Source: Tetracentron sinense (Eukaryota > Streptophyta > Magnoliopsida > Trochodendrales > Trochodendraceae). Taken from it: 64,000 nt of DNA. Location: positions 49,960,034-50,024,033 of the forward strand of contig CM026551.1 in assembly GCA_015143295.1 (NCBI GenBank), given 5' to 3'. The translations under genes and the position numbers were made by a program. The notes below the pieces were generated by a model. It was not told the origin of the DNA and made no database searches. It saw only the letters and a program-made list of their open reading frames with translations. Of this stretch, positions 28,601-42,800 are shown in pieces; the first letter of the stretch is position 1, and every line of letters starts with the position of its first letter.

Positions 28601-31600
28601 TTAAGAATTATTAGCTATTAATAACAATAACAGAACATCATTAAAATTCATAACTATATAATATCCATGAATTTCAAGTATAACCATTAAAATAAAAATA
28701 AAAGCCTTATATTAAAATTTTAATACATTTGTTTTTGGATTAAGCGTCTAATATAAATCAATATTAGTTTTTAAAATATTTTTTTTGTCATATAATATAC
28801 TTTTTTACATGACATATCATTTCTAGAAATTTTTTATACTAAAAATCTTAAAACCAAATGTAGATGTTTTATTCAGTTATTCCTAACGGTCAATAAATTT
28901 TAACCCTTGTTATAGACTTATAGGGAGTTAAAAAAGGACATTGTATTTTAAAAAAATCTAAAATTCAAGATTAGATTCTTTATTTTTTTTTTAAAGATTA
29001 AATAAATTATAAAAATGCATTAAAAAAATTTTAACCATTCAACATTGTATTTTTTTAACCCTTGGATGCTTATTTTTTTAACCAAAAACTTTAACCCTTG
29101 AACACTGTATTTTTTAAAAAGCTGCTTTAAAAAAAATTATAGAAGTCAATTATAAAGGGAGTAACAAGGTGACACATTTAAATTTTTTTGTTTTTTAAAA
29201 ACCAAAGTTAGATGCTTTAATCTTAAAGGTTAGTGAATCTTAACCACATTAAAAGGGAGTTAAGGGGGAAGGGAGTAACAAGGTGACACATTTAAATTTT
29301 TTTGCTTTTTAAAAACCAAAGTTAGATGCTTTAACCATAAAGGTTAGTGAATCGTAACCACATTTAAAGGGAGTTAAGAGGGACACCCCCTTAACTTTGG
29401 TTAAGAATCACTACCCCTTAAGATTTAAGTCTTAAAACATTTAACCTTAGTTTTTAGAAGAAAAATAATCACAAGTGTTAAATCTTGTTAACCATAGTTT
29501 AAGGGGGGTTAAAGGGGGCTTTGTGAGGTTATGGAATATCTCAAGGGTATACTGGTCATTTTACTAACTGTGATAAGGAAAATTCTTAATGGAACCAAGG
29601 TCCTATTCTTTGTTAATTAGGAAAAACCGATGAGTTTATTTGTAAATATGTTAATATTAATAGTTTATTTGAAAAATATCAAAACCTAACGGCCTGATAT
29701 GTAAAATCCCAACATTTAAGGCCCTAACCTTCTGACATTCGTAAACAGTAAAACAAGAGCATACAAAACCAAAAAAAAAACAGAGAAGAAGAGGGGAGAG
29801 GGATTACGCAGCTTCAAAGGTTCAAGTTGCAATCAATGGAGGCAAATGGTGATGGCGATGGCGGCGCTCCTCTCACATGTATGTAACTACCCTCTTGCTC
29901 TTGGCTCTTGCCTTTTCTTCCTTTTTCCTTCTCTAGTCTCAAATTTCTACAATTTTTCTTTTTTTATCTTCTTAATCAAAGATTCAAGTAGAATTTTTTT
30001 CTATTGCATGATGAATTGATGTCTGATCTGATGATGATTCACATTTAAAAAATTTCTTCTTTACGGCCTCAGGGGTATTTTGTAGCCTTTTGGTACTTTT
30101 TTTCCCTCTTCTTCATCGGTATTACAGCCCGTGATTCTCTGTTTTGGATTTTCCCTGCAAAATCTACAAAACCCTTTCTTCACGACACATTGTAAGGTGT
30201 CGGTGATATATCGTCGATCTTTCGCCGATATATCGGCAATATCTACTGACACAATGTAATTTTTTTTAAACAGCATATAGATGCATCGGTCACCACTGAT
30301 ATCGACAACTTTCGGCGATATATCGCCGATATTGTCGAAATATTGAACCTTGCCAGAGCCTCCATCTGTGATCAACACATGGCAAAGCCTTCTACACCCT
30401 CTCTAGGATCTCTATATCATCAACAACTAGTGCATCATCATACTCGCCAACATCACCCCGCCGACTAGAAGACCCACCCACCAACTAGTTGGGATCTAAT
30501 GGCCTCTCTTTCGCTCCTTGTCTGATGTTGCAATCATGGTTGTTAAATTGTTGTGATTTGCGATTCAAATCTTACATTTTGAATCGAGTCGCAGGGAAAA
30601 TGATTCAAATCGCAGGTGAAAATCGTAATTGGTTAAATCTCATTCGATTTGCGATTTGCAATTCAAATCTTATGATTCATGCAATTCGAGCATGAAAACC
30701 TTGTTTGTGACGTACCGACACAATTTAGAAATTTACCTATAAAAAGAACACTCAAGTAGAATGAAAAAAATGTACTACTTGAATGATTTTAACTGAATTT
30801 AAGTAATACAACACTACAATAATAACTTATTATAGTAATACAAATCTAAGAATATATTTCAATTTTTTAAATATTATTAATACGAAATAAATAAAATATT
30901 ATTTTTGATTTAACATAAATATTTCTATGGGCCTAGTAACTCACCCACAAAATAATCGCATAAAATCAGGGTGTTGCTATGAGCTCAAGCTCACCAATAT
31001 TTAACGTCTGGACACCAAATATATCACTTACTTACTGTACACCATTAAAATGTAACAAATTCTACAACCACACCAAGAGGATATAAAGATACTGTACCTA
31101 TAAATTTTCTAATTATACACCATTCTAACTTTTTTTTGGCAGACACCATAAAACGTGATAATTTATTACATTTTCGTGGACCCAAATAAGTGTCCTAGCT
31201 CTACCGTATCATTTGTTTTATCCCATCGTCTCCACCCTGTAAACAACTGAAGGTCCAATGAAGATTGGAGAACAACAAAGAACTTAGGATTTAAGGTCAT
31301 TAAGAGGGGGGAAATTGAAGAACAATAAAGAACCTAGGATTTAAGGTTATTAAGATGAGGAATTGGTTACAGTATTTTGTATTTCTGCAACTGCTCTCTA
31401 AAGGTAAGGTAAGAGGACCTTCACGAGTTCATTCTTAGAAGGACAAGAAGTTTTTGGAAGAAGGCTTAAGGGTTTGGGGGTATGGATGCGCATAGACAAG
31501 ATATTCTTTTTAAAAAGAGTTGTTTTTTTAAATGGTGTCCGGTTAGTAAATATTGGTATGCTGAATACTTCATACGTAGGTTAAAATCTATAATTTTATT

Positions 31601-33814
31601 TTTGGAATATTATTTTTTAATTATTTTAACTATCCAAAAAATATAGTTAGTGTGGGGAACTTAAAGATCACCATAGAAGTAGACCACTTAGCATATATTT
31701 ATTGCAAACCTAAATTATTAATATAAATGGGTTAAAATGATTCTTTTTATGCATTTTTTAATATTTAAAAAAAAGTAGGGTCAAAACTTTATTGGGTCAT
31801 GAATCTATAGTGTTGACCAAAAATCCATAGATCTATAAACTACAAGCAATTTGGGGTTGGAAGGATGTGTTTGGAGGAAATGAGCCAAGGAGGAAGGAAT
31901 AATGTTGTTTTGAATGAAAGAACATATGTATTAAGTTGCGGTTGATACATTATGAGACGTATCAATACCAATAGGATACGGATTGAAATGGTTGAATCTT
32001 ATTTGTCCTATAGGGTTTCGTACCAGAAACCTCAAATATTGACACGTTTCAAGTGAAAAATATCAATACTCTGATGTGTTTTGGTCCCACATAGCACAGT
32101 TTTGGGCCCAGCCCACTGACACCATGGGCATTCGGCCCACCCTTGGTGAATCAAATACCAAAAGTCAGCCATATCTGTCATTCCATGCTGTACGATTTTA
32201 AATTGGCCTCGACCCATGTTTCAGTTTTAAACCCATGGACTCTAGGCCTGTTCACATTTCACAAAGCCTATGATGAAATTCCACTCAACTCACATTGCTA
32301 GGCATCAAATTTCAGGCTAACTTTTCATGTCGATTCACCCACTGAGCCAAACATCCTTGGGGTTAGTGCCTTAGTCAGCCTAAAAGTGTGCCACACAGCA
32401 TCAAAACATGGCACCCATAAAGAGTCTCCTCTGTGTGTGTGTGTGTTTGAGCGTATAGGCACATCCACAAGCACAAAAGAAAAACATATAAAATATGAAA
32501 AAGCACATGAGCATTGTCTTCCCTAACCTTATGAACAACAACACTATTTTATTCCTAAAATGGAAAAGAAAATAGATATTAGACCTCTCCGAATCTTGAA
32601 TCTGAAGAAACGCTTGTTCCCGAATCCCTGTCGTCGGCCACATACCGCCCATAGATGATTTAGTGCAAAATATTCTAAGAGATAATTAAAAGATTGTCAA
32701 GCTGAATTATAATGCCAATAACTTATCACCCATACCTTAAATCGACACCTTTGATGAAAGTGGAGAAAACACGACATTTTCCATCAGTAGACGTGGTTGC
32801 AAGAAGAATCTGTAGTTAAAAGTACATAAAGAATGAACACTGGGAGAAATTTTGTTGCTTCATGCTTAACACTAAAAGAGTTGTATTGTCTATATTTTAT
32901 TTTCTTATCATTGTGAAAACTAGTATCTCTCTTTTTCATCTTTAATAAATCACACATTACCGATAACAAAAACAAACAATGAATCGCAAGCAACAATGAC
33001 AGATCAATAGCAATGAAATGGACATGCAGTAGACTTGTTCATCTATTGATCATAGCATTTCACACCACGTGAAACCTTGAATTTAATAATTCAAATATTA
33101 ATCATCAGCCTATAAGCAGAAGTTAGTCATAAATGTTATTTTGATGAGATATTTAAAAGAGCAATGCTATGTCCACTTTCCGGCCATCCACTCTCCCCTA
33201 CTTTTATACAAGAAAACAAAACAGTATTACACTTTTTTGTGGATCCCACCACTTTTGTTTTGTCTTTTTGTTTAGAGTGAGTAAAAACAACCGGAGAGTG
33301 GATGGCCGGAAAGTGGACGTAGCATTGCTTAAAACCAATAGTTATCAAAAGCAGCTACAAAGATGTCTAGATGACAGTTTCAAGTTGGGAAAAGATCATA
33401 AGTCTCAACTAGGCCCAACTAGGAATTACCTGGAACTCCAAGATTTCTACATGGCCCATTAATAAATTGCTTAGCCATCTCAGACATTCTGGATCTAACC
33501 ATTTACCAATAACATTAAAAGACATGTTTTCTATCCCAATGTCCTCCTGTAGGGAAAATGGTCTTTCTTTTTCCTTATTTGGAAGAAATTCTTTTTCCTT
33601 ACGAGGAAGAAAAATAACTTCACTTGAGTCTATTGAATACCCTAAACACAATTATTCATTTTAATTTATTGTAATTTCAGTAAATATTAAATTTCAAGGT
33701 TAAAAGCTTGAAGATTAATGGTCCAATACAACTTTTACAAATGAATGAAGGATTGAGGAGGATAACCACATGCATATAAACATACAAGAAAATAAAGGGT
33801 GAACAACTCATATA

Positions 33815-33846
<32 letters not shown>

Positions 33847-36800
33847 GAGTGTGGATTAGCAACAGCCCTTGTTGTAGCCCAGAGGGCTACAGCAGGCATG
33901 CTATTGGCCCACCTCAACAAAATATTCAAATAAGGAATTTAAAATGTTTTGGAGAAGACAAGTTGCAGTCGCGAAAGTCATTTCTTTTATATTTTTTATT
34001 GAGGTGACCAATAGCATGCCTAATGTAGCCCTCTGGGCTACAACAAGGATTGTTGCTGTATATAGATAGATATATATCCAAAAATACCATCTCACTAGGT
34101 GGCTGGAGAAGCAGGGAGTGAAGGCCGACTAGCAGTGTTACCTAGACACTTCAATTTTCCCAAATTGTGCCGTGCCGACACTTGGACACGACACTCCATG
34201 GCACGACACGACTCCTTGGTACGTGCTTATACCATGTCATGGTAACATCAGCATAATGATTAGGCACATGGTACTTCAAGTATGTCCTATCATTTTATAA
34301 ATACAATTGCAATGAACTTTTTGTCAAATTGTGTTGTTTTTTTGGAACTTAGACGAAATTTTACTAGGAGAGCAACGGCAACAACAAGGATCAATATGTT
34401 CGTCTCTCTCTTCTCTTCTCTCTTGTTGCTCATTTCTACTCTCTATACGAGTATTTTTATAACTTAGGTATATACCTTTTAAAAAAAATTGGGGACTGGT
34501 GATCCCCCTCTTTTAATATTATTGTTATTTAAAAATTCTGAGTTATAATATATATATATATATTTAATCATTTTTAAAATTTTGTACGTCCGTGCCGCCG
34601 TATTGGGATTTTTCGAGTTTGTCGTGCCGAACACCCCTAGACACCTGGACACTTGGCACCCATACCACGTGCCTAGGTAACACTACCGACTAGGCACCAT
34701 GTTGCAGCTTTAGAAACTATTTGTTTAACAATTTTATTTGGCCATTATTATTAATTTTTATCAGTAAGGAGATGAGGACAAAAAAATACAGAAAAACATC
34801 CCAAGGATAATAAGATTTTAGAGGCGCCATTTTTCACTAGAAGGCCTGATTCTTTTATAGCTCCTTTGGCCTTTGCACCTTCTTTTGTTTTCTTATTTGG
34901 AATTAATAATATGAAAGTGCACTGAGAAACCCATCAAAACTTCCCTCTCTATAAAATTAAGTTCCCAAATGATGCTCCAAAGGACCAAAACTTCCCTTTG
35001 ACTGAAAGCTCTATCCCCTCCCTTAACCTTGATCACCTTTCGGATCTCCTCTACAAACGAGCTCTCCAGCCAATCACTCCTTTCCTGCAAGATTCTATCA
35101 AAAATCAACCCATCGAGCTTTGGATGGTATCTACAAGGCTCCTTAAGTAGTTTTCATAAAATGACATTGCAGAACTCCAAATTTCCTCTCCCCCATTCTA
35201 CCTAAAGCTCTCCCAACCGTAATCACGTAATGTGACTCTCCTCAAGTTGTCCATTCTATGGTAAAACTTTGTTTTTTTATCCCCTTCCTTTAACCATTAA
35301 CTCTAGCCTTCTATCTCTAGCAAACCTCTTCATTGATCATAGCTCTATGGTGCTCTTCCTTCCCCTTCAAAAGGAAAGAGTTCTTCTATCTTGTCAAGAG
35401 AAGATATCTCATCAAAGAGTATAATTTCTTCTTCAAAACGTTACAAAACAAGTCCTTATTCCACCGCTTGAGTGTCAACTTAAGATCATTGAGCTTTAAC
35501 TAAAACATTGAACTAGCTTCACCTTCAAACGAAGCTCTCCAACTTTCCTCCACTACACTCGTAAAATCCGGAGTAGAATGCCAAATCTCTTAAATTTTGA
35601 AAGGTACAAGGCCCCTATCAAGCATGCCCTACTCAGCTACTCCAGAAGAATAGGAACATGATCAGATGTCGAGTGAGGAAAATCAACTTAACGAGCTAAG
35701 GGATACTTGGCCTCCACTGATCAGAAAATAGAAACTTGTCTAATTTACTTCAACTAAGATATGGTTGTATCTAAGCCAAGTTGGCTCAGCAGCTCGGCTC
35801 GATCAAGCCGAGATCAAGCTAGGTTTTTTGGCTTGATTAAGCCAAGCCAAGCCAAGCAGAGCTTTTTTTGAGTTTGAAAGTTAAAACGAGATGAGCTCGA
35901 GCTAAGCCCTGTTTGATTCGGCTTGGCTTGAAGCACAGCTTGAGCTTGGCTTGAATATATTTATATACTAATATACATATATGATATCAATATATGCTAT
36001 ATATCATATATGGTAACTTCCCTCTTACTTCACCTTTACTCTTTTGTTACCTATACTCTTTCTTTACCTTTTACAGTTCTACTCTTTTCTTCTTTCTCTT
36101 CCTGTTACATGAAAGAAAAGGTTACGGAACCCTAACCTCCTCCCTCTCGGCCTCTCCTCTATAGGTAGGCGGCTTCAACATTTAGTCATTTACTCTATTT
36201 CAGTATTTCTTCATCTTTACTTTCTTTTTCTTGCCATTTATTTTCCCCAAATTTTAGAAGAACCTTTATATATTACAAAGGAGATTTACTAGTTATTTCT
36301 TGAGAGCTTTTTTTTTTTTTTTTCATTTCTAGATCTTATGGCTTTTCTAGCCATGTGGATTTTAGATGAGAGGAATGAAGATGATGTTCGGTTTCTAGCC
36401 AAAGCCCTCCTACCCCATCCTCATTGTATTGCCACAGCCCCTCCTATACCTAAAACCCTAAAACAGTAAAACCCACTACACCCTAACCTTGTATTTTCAT
36501 AAATCCCTTTATTTTGCTGTTGGTTTGTGATCCTTAATTCATTACTAATTGAAAAAGGTAAAAAACCTCATATGAATATCTAAACTCATAACCATTGTTG
36601 AGGCTAAGCCAGACTCTTGAAATCCTCAATTCAACAAGAAAATCTGCATTGAATAAAAGCTTAATCCCTAAACTTGTGGAGGCATAAACTTCCATACAAA
36701 CTCTCGCAAACATAGCTAAGGGCCAGTATTGTAAGTTTGTCACGTGGCATCGAATATTCATAAAATTGCTTTACTTGAACTTTCTTGACTAATTACTTCT

Positions 36801-39800
36801 GATGGGATTATTATTTTACAATTTTCTTTATTCTTGCTAATTCAATCTTGATCTCAGCACATTATATCCTAAGTCATCGCATAATCTTGCATCAACTTTG
36901 GTATCAGAACAAGGTTAGAGCTTAGGGAGTGAGTTGCATTTGGATTTAGGAGTCCATCATCATTGTTTGCATTGCATTCATTCTTAGGACACCCTAGAGT
37001 CACCTCGTGTATGCCAACGCGTAGTGGTCGTGATTAGCAGCCCAACATGGAGTCCTCACAATTGATCCAACTTCTTGAGTACCTCAATGAGTGTCTAGCA
37101 AACATGGAAGCCAAGATGGAGGAACAAAATACTATAATCACTACCTCCATCACCCGTCTAGGAGTAGGAGAAACCTTCCTCCATCATGACGATGCTAGGG
37201 TAGATGATAGAGGTAGAGGTAGAAGTAGAGGTAGAGGTGTCAGCGCGATGCACGATAGAGGGAGAGCTGGTCTACAGCATCATGAGGTCTTTCAAGATCC
37301 ATATGATCCCGACGATTGATTGATGAAGACAATGAAGGTTAAGGCCCTAAGATTTGATGGTCAACTCAACCCAAAGACCTTTCTTGACTGGCTATCAAAA
37401 ATGGATCACTATTTTGAATGGTATGACATGTTTGAGGGTTGATAAGTTAGGTTTGCTAAAATGAAATTGGTGGACTAAGTCAAACTGCATTGAACCAATG
37501 TGGAGCGCTAGATTGAGGGAGCAAGTATCTCATTGCTCAGTGGGATGAGATGAAGGAGAAACTTAAAAGAAAAATATCTTCCTCTTTCCTATCATCAAAG
37601 GTTAATGGATCAATGGCAGTCCCTTCATCAAGGGTACATGTCAGTCATTGCTTACATTGCAAAATTCGATGAGTACAAATTGAGGTGCAATGTAAGAGAG
37701 GATCATCTCGTGACCCTTTCTAGATTTAGAACGGGCCTCCATTCAGAGCTCCAAAAGGAGTTGATTCCCTACATTGTAGACATCATTGAGCACGCTTAGT
37801 CGCTTACCAAATGGTGCGGGAATTAGAGCGGTATCTGAAGCCGCAAGTCATTAGGCATTTTGACTCTCGTGGACCCAAGTCTCGACCTACTTTTCAGACT
37901 TCAAAGGTAAAATTTACTGTTGGGAGTTAACCGCCTAGGGGCCAACCAAATACTCTATCTAATGCCAGATTCGATAAAGGAGAAGGAGCAGTTGGTGAGA
38001 ACTCCACGGGGAGTAGTCAATCCAAGTGCTATAGATGTCGAGACTTCGGGCACTATGCATATCAGTGCCCCATGGAATATTACCAAAAATCAATTTCTCA
38101 AGGGCATAGACAAGGAAGAGCAGGGAGAATGGGAGGAAGAAGTCCATGAGCCTAACATCGGAGCTAGTGATGAGGATTGTGAGAGCATTGAAAAGTGCCT
38201 CACCTGTGAGGGAAATCCCATACCATTTTGAAGAGTGACATCACACGAATGACGGTAGTGAGGTGTGCCCTAGCTCAACAAAAAAGGAATGATGACTGAC
38301 GTAGGAATTCCATCTTTCATACATATGTCAAGTGTGGTGATAGGAATTGCAAAGTTATTATCGATAGTGAGAGTTGTACGAATGTAATCTTATCCACCAC
38401 CATTTCCCACTCAAGGCTATCACCAGTTGCCCACCCCCAGCTATACGGCCCATACCGAGTAGCATGGGTTGACAAGTCATCGATTCCGGTCTCCCAGAGG
38501 TGTCAAGTCCTTATTCAATTTTCTTCTTATAAGAACAACTTGTGGTGTGATGTTGTACCTATGGATGTAGGGCATAATTTTGGGTAGGTCGTGGTTTTAC
38601 GACATGAATGTGACACTATTTAGCAGATCTAAAATGTGTTCCTTTACGCATGATGGCAAGAGGATTAAGTTGAATCATCTCCCACCCAAAATCCGCACAG
38701 AGGAGAAGGGGGATACGAGTAAAAGTGAGAACAATAAGGGACCCAATACAAGACCCTTCACATCATCAGTCCTAAAGAGTGAAAAAGAGGCTAGAGATGT
38801 GGCTATGATTTTTGCACTTATTACTAAAGAAACCTCCTCTAAGCCTATTGATGAGTACCCACAAGAGGTGGAACCCGTGTTGAGAGAGTATTAGGACATA
38901 TTTCCTAAAAATTTGCCAGACGAGCTTCTCTGGATGTGTAATTCAGCACGTGATTGACTTCGTTCCTGGGCAACATTGCCAAATCTGCCCCATTAAAGAA
39001 TGAAACTCACAAAGTATATAGATTTGAAAAGGTAAATTGAAGAGCTTCTTAGAATAGGGTTCATCCGAGAAATCTTAAGCCCATGTGTCATGCCTGTACT
39101 CCTCACACCCAAGAAGGATGGATCATGGAGAATGTGCGTGGACAGTAGAGCAATAAACAAAATCACAGTCAAATATAATACCGAGGCTTGATGATATGTT
39201 GGATATGATGGCGGGTGCCACGATATTCCTTAGATTAACCTTAAGAGTAGTTACCACCAAATCTGTGTTCGTCTAAGAGGTGAGTAGAAAACCGCCTTCA
39301 AAACAAAAGATGGTCTATACAAGTCTGTTGGTCATGCCTTTGGGATATCTAATGTCCCAAGTACTTTTATGAGGATCATGACCATAGTTGCAGGAAAGCT
39401 ATGTACAGGGTGGGAGGCTCGCTTCCATCACGTCCCATTTAGTAGTCAAATGGAGTTGTATGTGTGAAGTGATGGGGTAGACCACAATCTATAGCCAAGG
39501 GTGTAGACCTTAAGCAAGTATCGTCAGTTTGGAACCTAAGAAACCTAATTTTCCACAAAAATCTCATGTAAGAAAAAATCAAAAATTAGCTACCCATAAT
39601 AACATAATGGGAATGAGATGCCTATATCTCATTTCTTGCTTCCTGTTCCCCAAGGTTGTTAGAGTCTCGCTGCCCGCTTCCCGCTTCTCACTTTCACTTT
39701 GCTTCTCATTTTCGTTTCTCGCTCTGGTAACTATGATCATGACACAGGTGTTGAGTCGCTTATGGGCAAGTTCTTGGTTGTTTATTTAGCTAACATCTTG

Positions 39801-42800
39801 ATTTATAGCACCTCCAAGGAATAACACCTCGATCACTTGAGGCAAGTATGTGAAACTCTCAGAAAAGAGAAATTATTTGTGAACCTTAAGAAATGTTCAT
39901 TCATGTCCAGTCAATTCAAATTCTTAAGGTTTGTTGTGTGATCCGAGGGAATGTCTGCGGATCCCAAGAAAGTTAAGGCCATCGTTGAGTGGTTTGAGGC
40001 AAAAAATATTCACTATGCTAGCAACTTCCACGAGTTAGCCAAATTCTATCGGCAAGTTATCCGTGGGATTAGTTCCATCATGGCCCCTATCACTGATTGT
40101 ATCAAAAATGAGGAATTTCGATAAACCAATGCCGCAACCAAGGCATTTAAGGAGATTAAGTCTAGGATGACTGAAACTCTTGTCATGCACTTTCCCAACT
40201 TTTCTGAAGTCTTTGAAGTGGTGTGTGATGCATCTGGTGTTGGTATAGGTGGGGTGTTGTCGATCGACATGTCGAGCCACGGAAAAAAGATATATCGGAA
40301 GAAATATTGTTTATCGGTGATTTTTGAAAAAATGACAAAAAAAATGGCAAACATGGAATTTTGCAGTAAATCTTTAAGAAATGTTAAAATAGATGTTAAT
40401 ACGCTTGTTAGTTAAATAAGTTACATTAGTTGGTCGATGTTCATATTACTAAGTACATTATTTAGATTTATTAACTATTAATAATTATAATAGAACATTA
40501 TTAAAATTCATAATTAAATAAAATATCCATGAATTTCATATATAATCTTTAAAATAAAAAAAGGTTTATATTACAATTCTAATACATTTTTTTTCTACTG
40601 TATAGTATAAATCAATATTAATTTTTTTCATTAGGTGTATAATATAATTTGGTTTATAATGTAAATCAATATTAGGCCTTATAATAAAATTTTAATATTT
40701 TTTTACATGACAATTAAAGAAAAATATTTAATGATATAGGAGTGACCCTAGCATACCCTTGTTAAGGTTACTTAAGTTAAAACATAAGAGAAATATGTTT
40801 AATGACATAGGACTAGGAGTGACCCTAGCATACCCTTGTTAGGGTTACTTAGTTAAAAGCTAAAACATAAGAGAATATATTATTACATAGGGCTATGAGT
40901 GACATTAGAATTCCCTTCTCAGGGACTTAGGGTTACTTAAGTTACCAAATAAGAGGCTAAGCCTCATCGTATTTGTTGAAATCAATAGAACACAAAAAAA
41001 AAAACTCAGACTGAGCTTGGAAAGGAAGAGAAGAGGGGAGAGGGGATTACCTCGACAGCAATGGCTACAACCCACAAGCCCACGGCGACGGCGACAACCG
41101 ACGGTGAGAGGTATGTACCATCTTGCCTCCCTCTTCTTTCTTCTCTACTCTCAATTTTTTTTCCTTTTTTTTTTTAAATCAAAGAAGATGGAGGAGTGAG
41201 GACTGATTTCAATCCGTAATTTTTCTTTTTTCTTTTGGTTTTTTGGATGATGTATGTGCATCTGCAAAAAAAATGGGGGAAACAGTTAATTTTTTACAGA
41301 TTTGGTCAATATCGACAATATATCTTTGATATCGCTGATATCTCCCGACATGGTGTAATTTTTCCCCAACAACGTATCTATACATCGGTGACCACCGATA
41401 TCGAAAAATATCGGCGATATATCGCCAATATTCTCAAAATTTCGAACCTTGGTTGAGCCAGGAGGGTCACCCAATTGCATACTTTAGCAAGAAATTAAAT
41501 GATGCAAAACAAAAGTATTCCCCCTATGACCAAGAATTCTATACGGTAGTTCAAGCTTTGAGATATTGGAGACATTATTTATTGCCACAGGAATACGTGT
41601 TGCTCTCTGACCTTTGGGTCATGTGATATCTCAATTCCCAAAAGAAATTAAACTCTCGACATGCAAAGTGGGCCGAGTTCCTTCAGGAGTAAACTTTCGT
41701 ACCAACAGACGAGGCAAGGGTCAAGAACAAGCCAACGGATGCACTTAGCCACATGGTATCATTGTTGCACTCTATGAGTGTGGAGATGATTAGGTTTGAG
41801 CAATTGAGATGATTATCCTGTATGCCCAGATTTTGGGGAGTTATATACTTCACTTTTGAGCGATCAAGTGGGAAGTGGCAACGGATTTGTCCTGTAGGAT
41901 GGAGTAGCTGGCCACTTAGGCCGAGACAAGACCATTGTCATTGTGGAAGAGAGATTATATTAGCCAAGTCTCAAACGATAAGCCACCAAGATTAAGGGCA
42001 GTGTCGTATGTGTCAATTGGCAAAGCAGAGAAAGCAAAATACGGGGTTGTATACCTCATTGCTAGTGCCACATGATCCATGGCAAGACATTAGTATGGAT
42101 TTCGTGCTTGGGCTTCCCAAGGCTATCAGGAAGCACGACTCCATCTATGTGGTAGTGAACCGTTTTTCAAAATGGCTCACTTATACCTTGCTCCAAGACC
42201 TCTAATTCCACTAAAATTTCCAGATTTTTCTTTAAGAAGGTTGTTCGGTTACATGGTTTGCGAAAGACCATAGAGTGAGACAAGGAAGTTCATGAGTTAC
42301 TTCTGGAAGACACTTTGGCACATGATGGGCACCAGACTTCAGTTTTTATCAGCCTACCATCCACAAACAGATGGTCAAATTGAAGTTGTCAACAGAAGTT
42401 TGGGTAATTTATTACAATGTTGCATGTAGCTGGGCTTGCTTATAATAATTGTGTCAATAGGACCATAGGCATGAGTCCATTTGAGGTAGTGGGTGGTTAC
42501 AACTAACAAGCCTAGGACACTTATAGATCTTATTCTCATGTCAATTACACATAGGTCATCTGAGTCTGCAGATGCATTTGCACATCATATTCATGAATTG
42601 CGTGTTGAGATTAAGAAAAGGATTACCATGAATAATGAGAAATATAAAATTGTTGTTGACTCACATTGTAATTACAGGGAATTTCAAGTGAGTGATTTTG
42701 TGATGATTCGGATTAGGCCCGAGGGATCCCAAAGGGGTTGCAAAAAATCTACAAGGCCGAAGTGTTGGTCCATTCAGAGTTTTGAAGCATGTTAATTCTA

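Larger units (their letters stand above)
24802..30352 (-). mobile_element. hAT transposon, element B (5.55 kb)
   Basis: Plus-strand ends CAAGGTTCTGAATGTCG and CGAAATATTGAACCTTG. A perfect 8-bp duplication CCAGAGCC flanks it (24794-24801, 30353-30360), indicating a rather young insertion. The transposase is on the minus strand. It matches element A along most of its length, including non-coding parts (17690-19290 versus 28080-29760), but lacks about 480 bp of the 3' region. Confidence 0.95.
40260..41451 (-). mobile_element. hAT element D, deletion derivative of the A/B family
   Basis: The left end TCGATCGACATGTCGAGCCA and TATATCGGAAGAAATATTG matches element B's left end but lacks the outer ~14 bp. 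The right end CAAAATTTCGAACCTTG is complete, followed by GTTGAGCC (41452-41459), of which GTTG remains at 40256-40259. Transposase is entirely deleted. Removing D joins GVGIGGVL to [16 protein letters not shown] of RNase H. Confidence 0.9.

Noticed and set aside
17125-30352. A and B as one segmental inverted duplication
   Set aside because: Each copy has its own different 8-bp target duplication and lies in a different host element (copia LTR, hAT C).
39529-39789. 86-codon frame spanning the nested MITE and chromovirus RT
   Set aside because: It crosses a MITE boundary; the coding part after 39736 is chromovirus RT read into the MITE by chance.
40729-40955. CRISPR-like array
   Set aside because: Only three diverging tandem units without unique spacers, in plant DNA inside a transposon.
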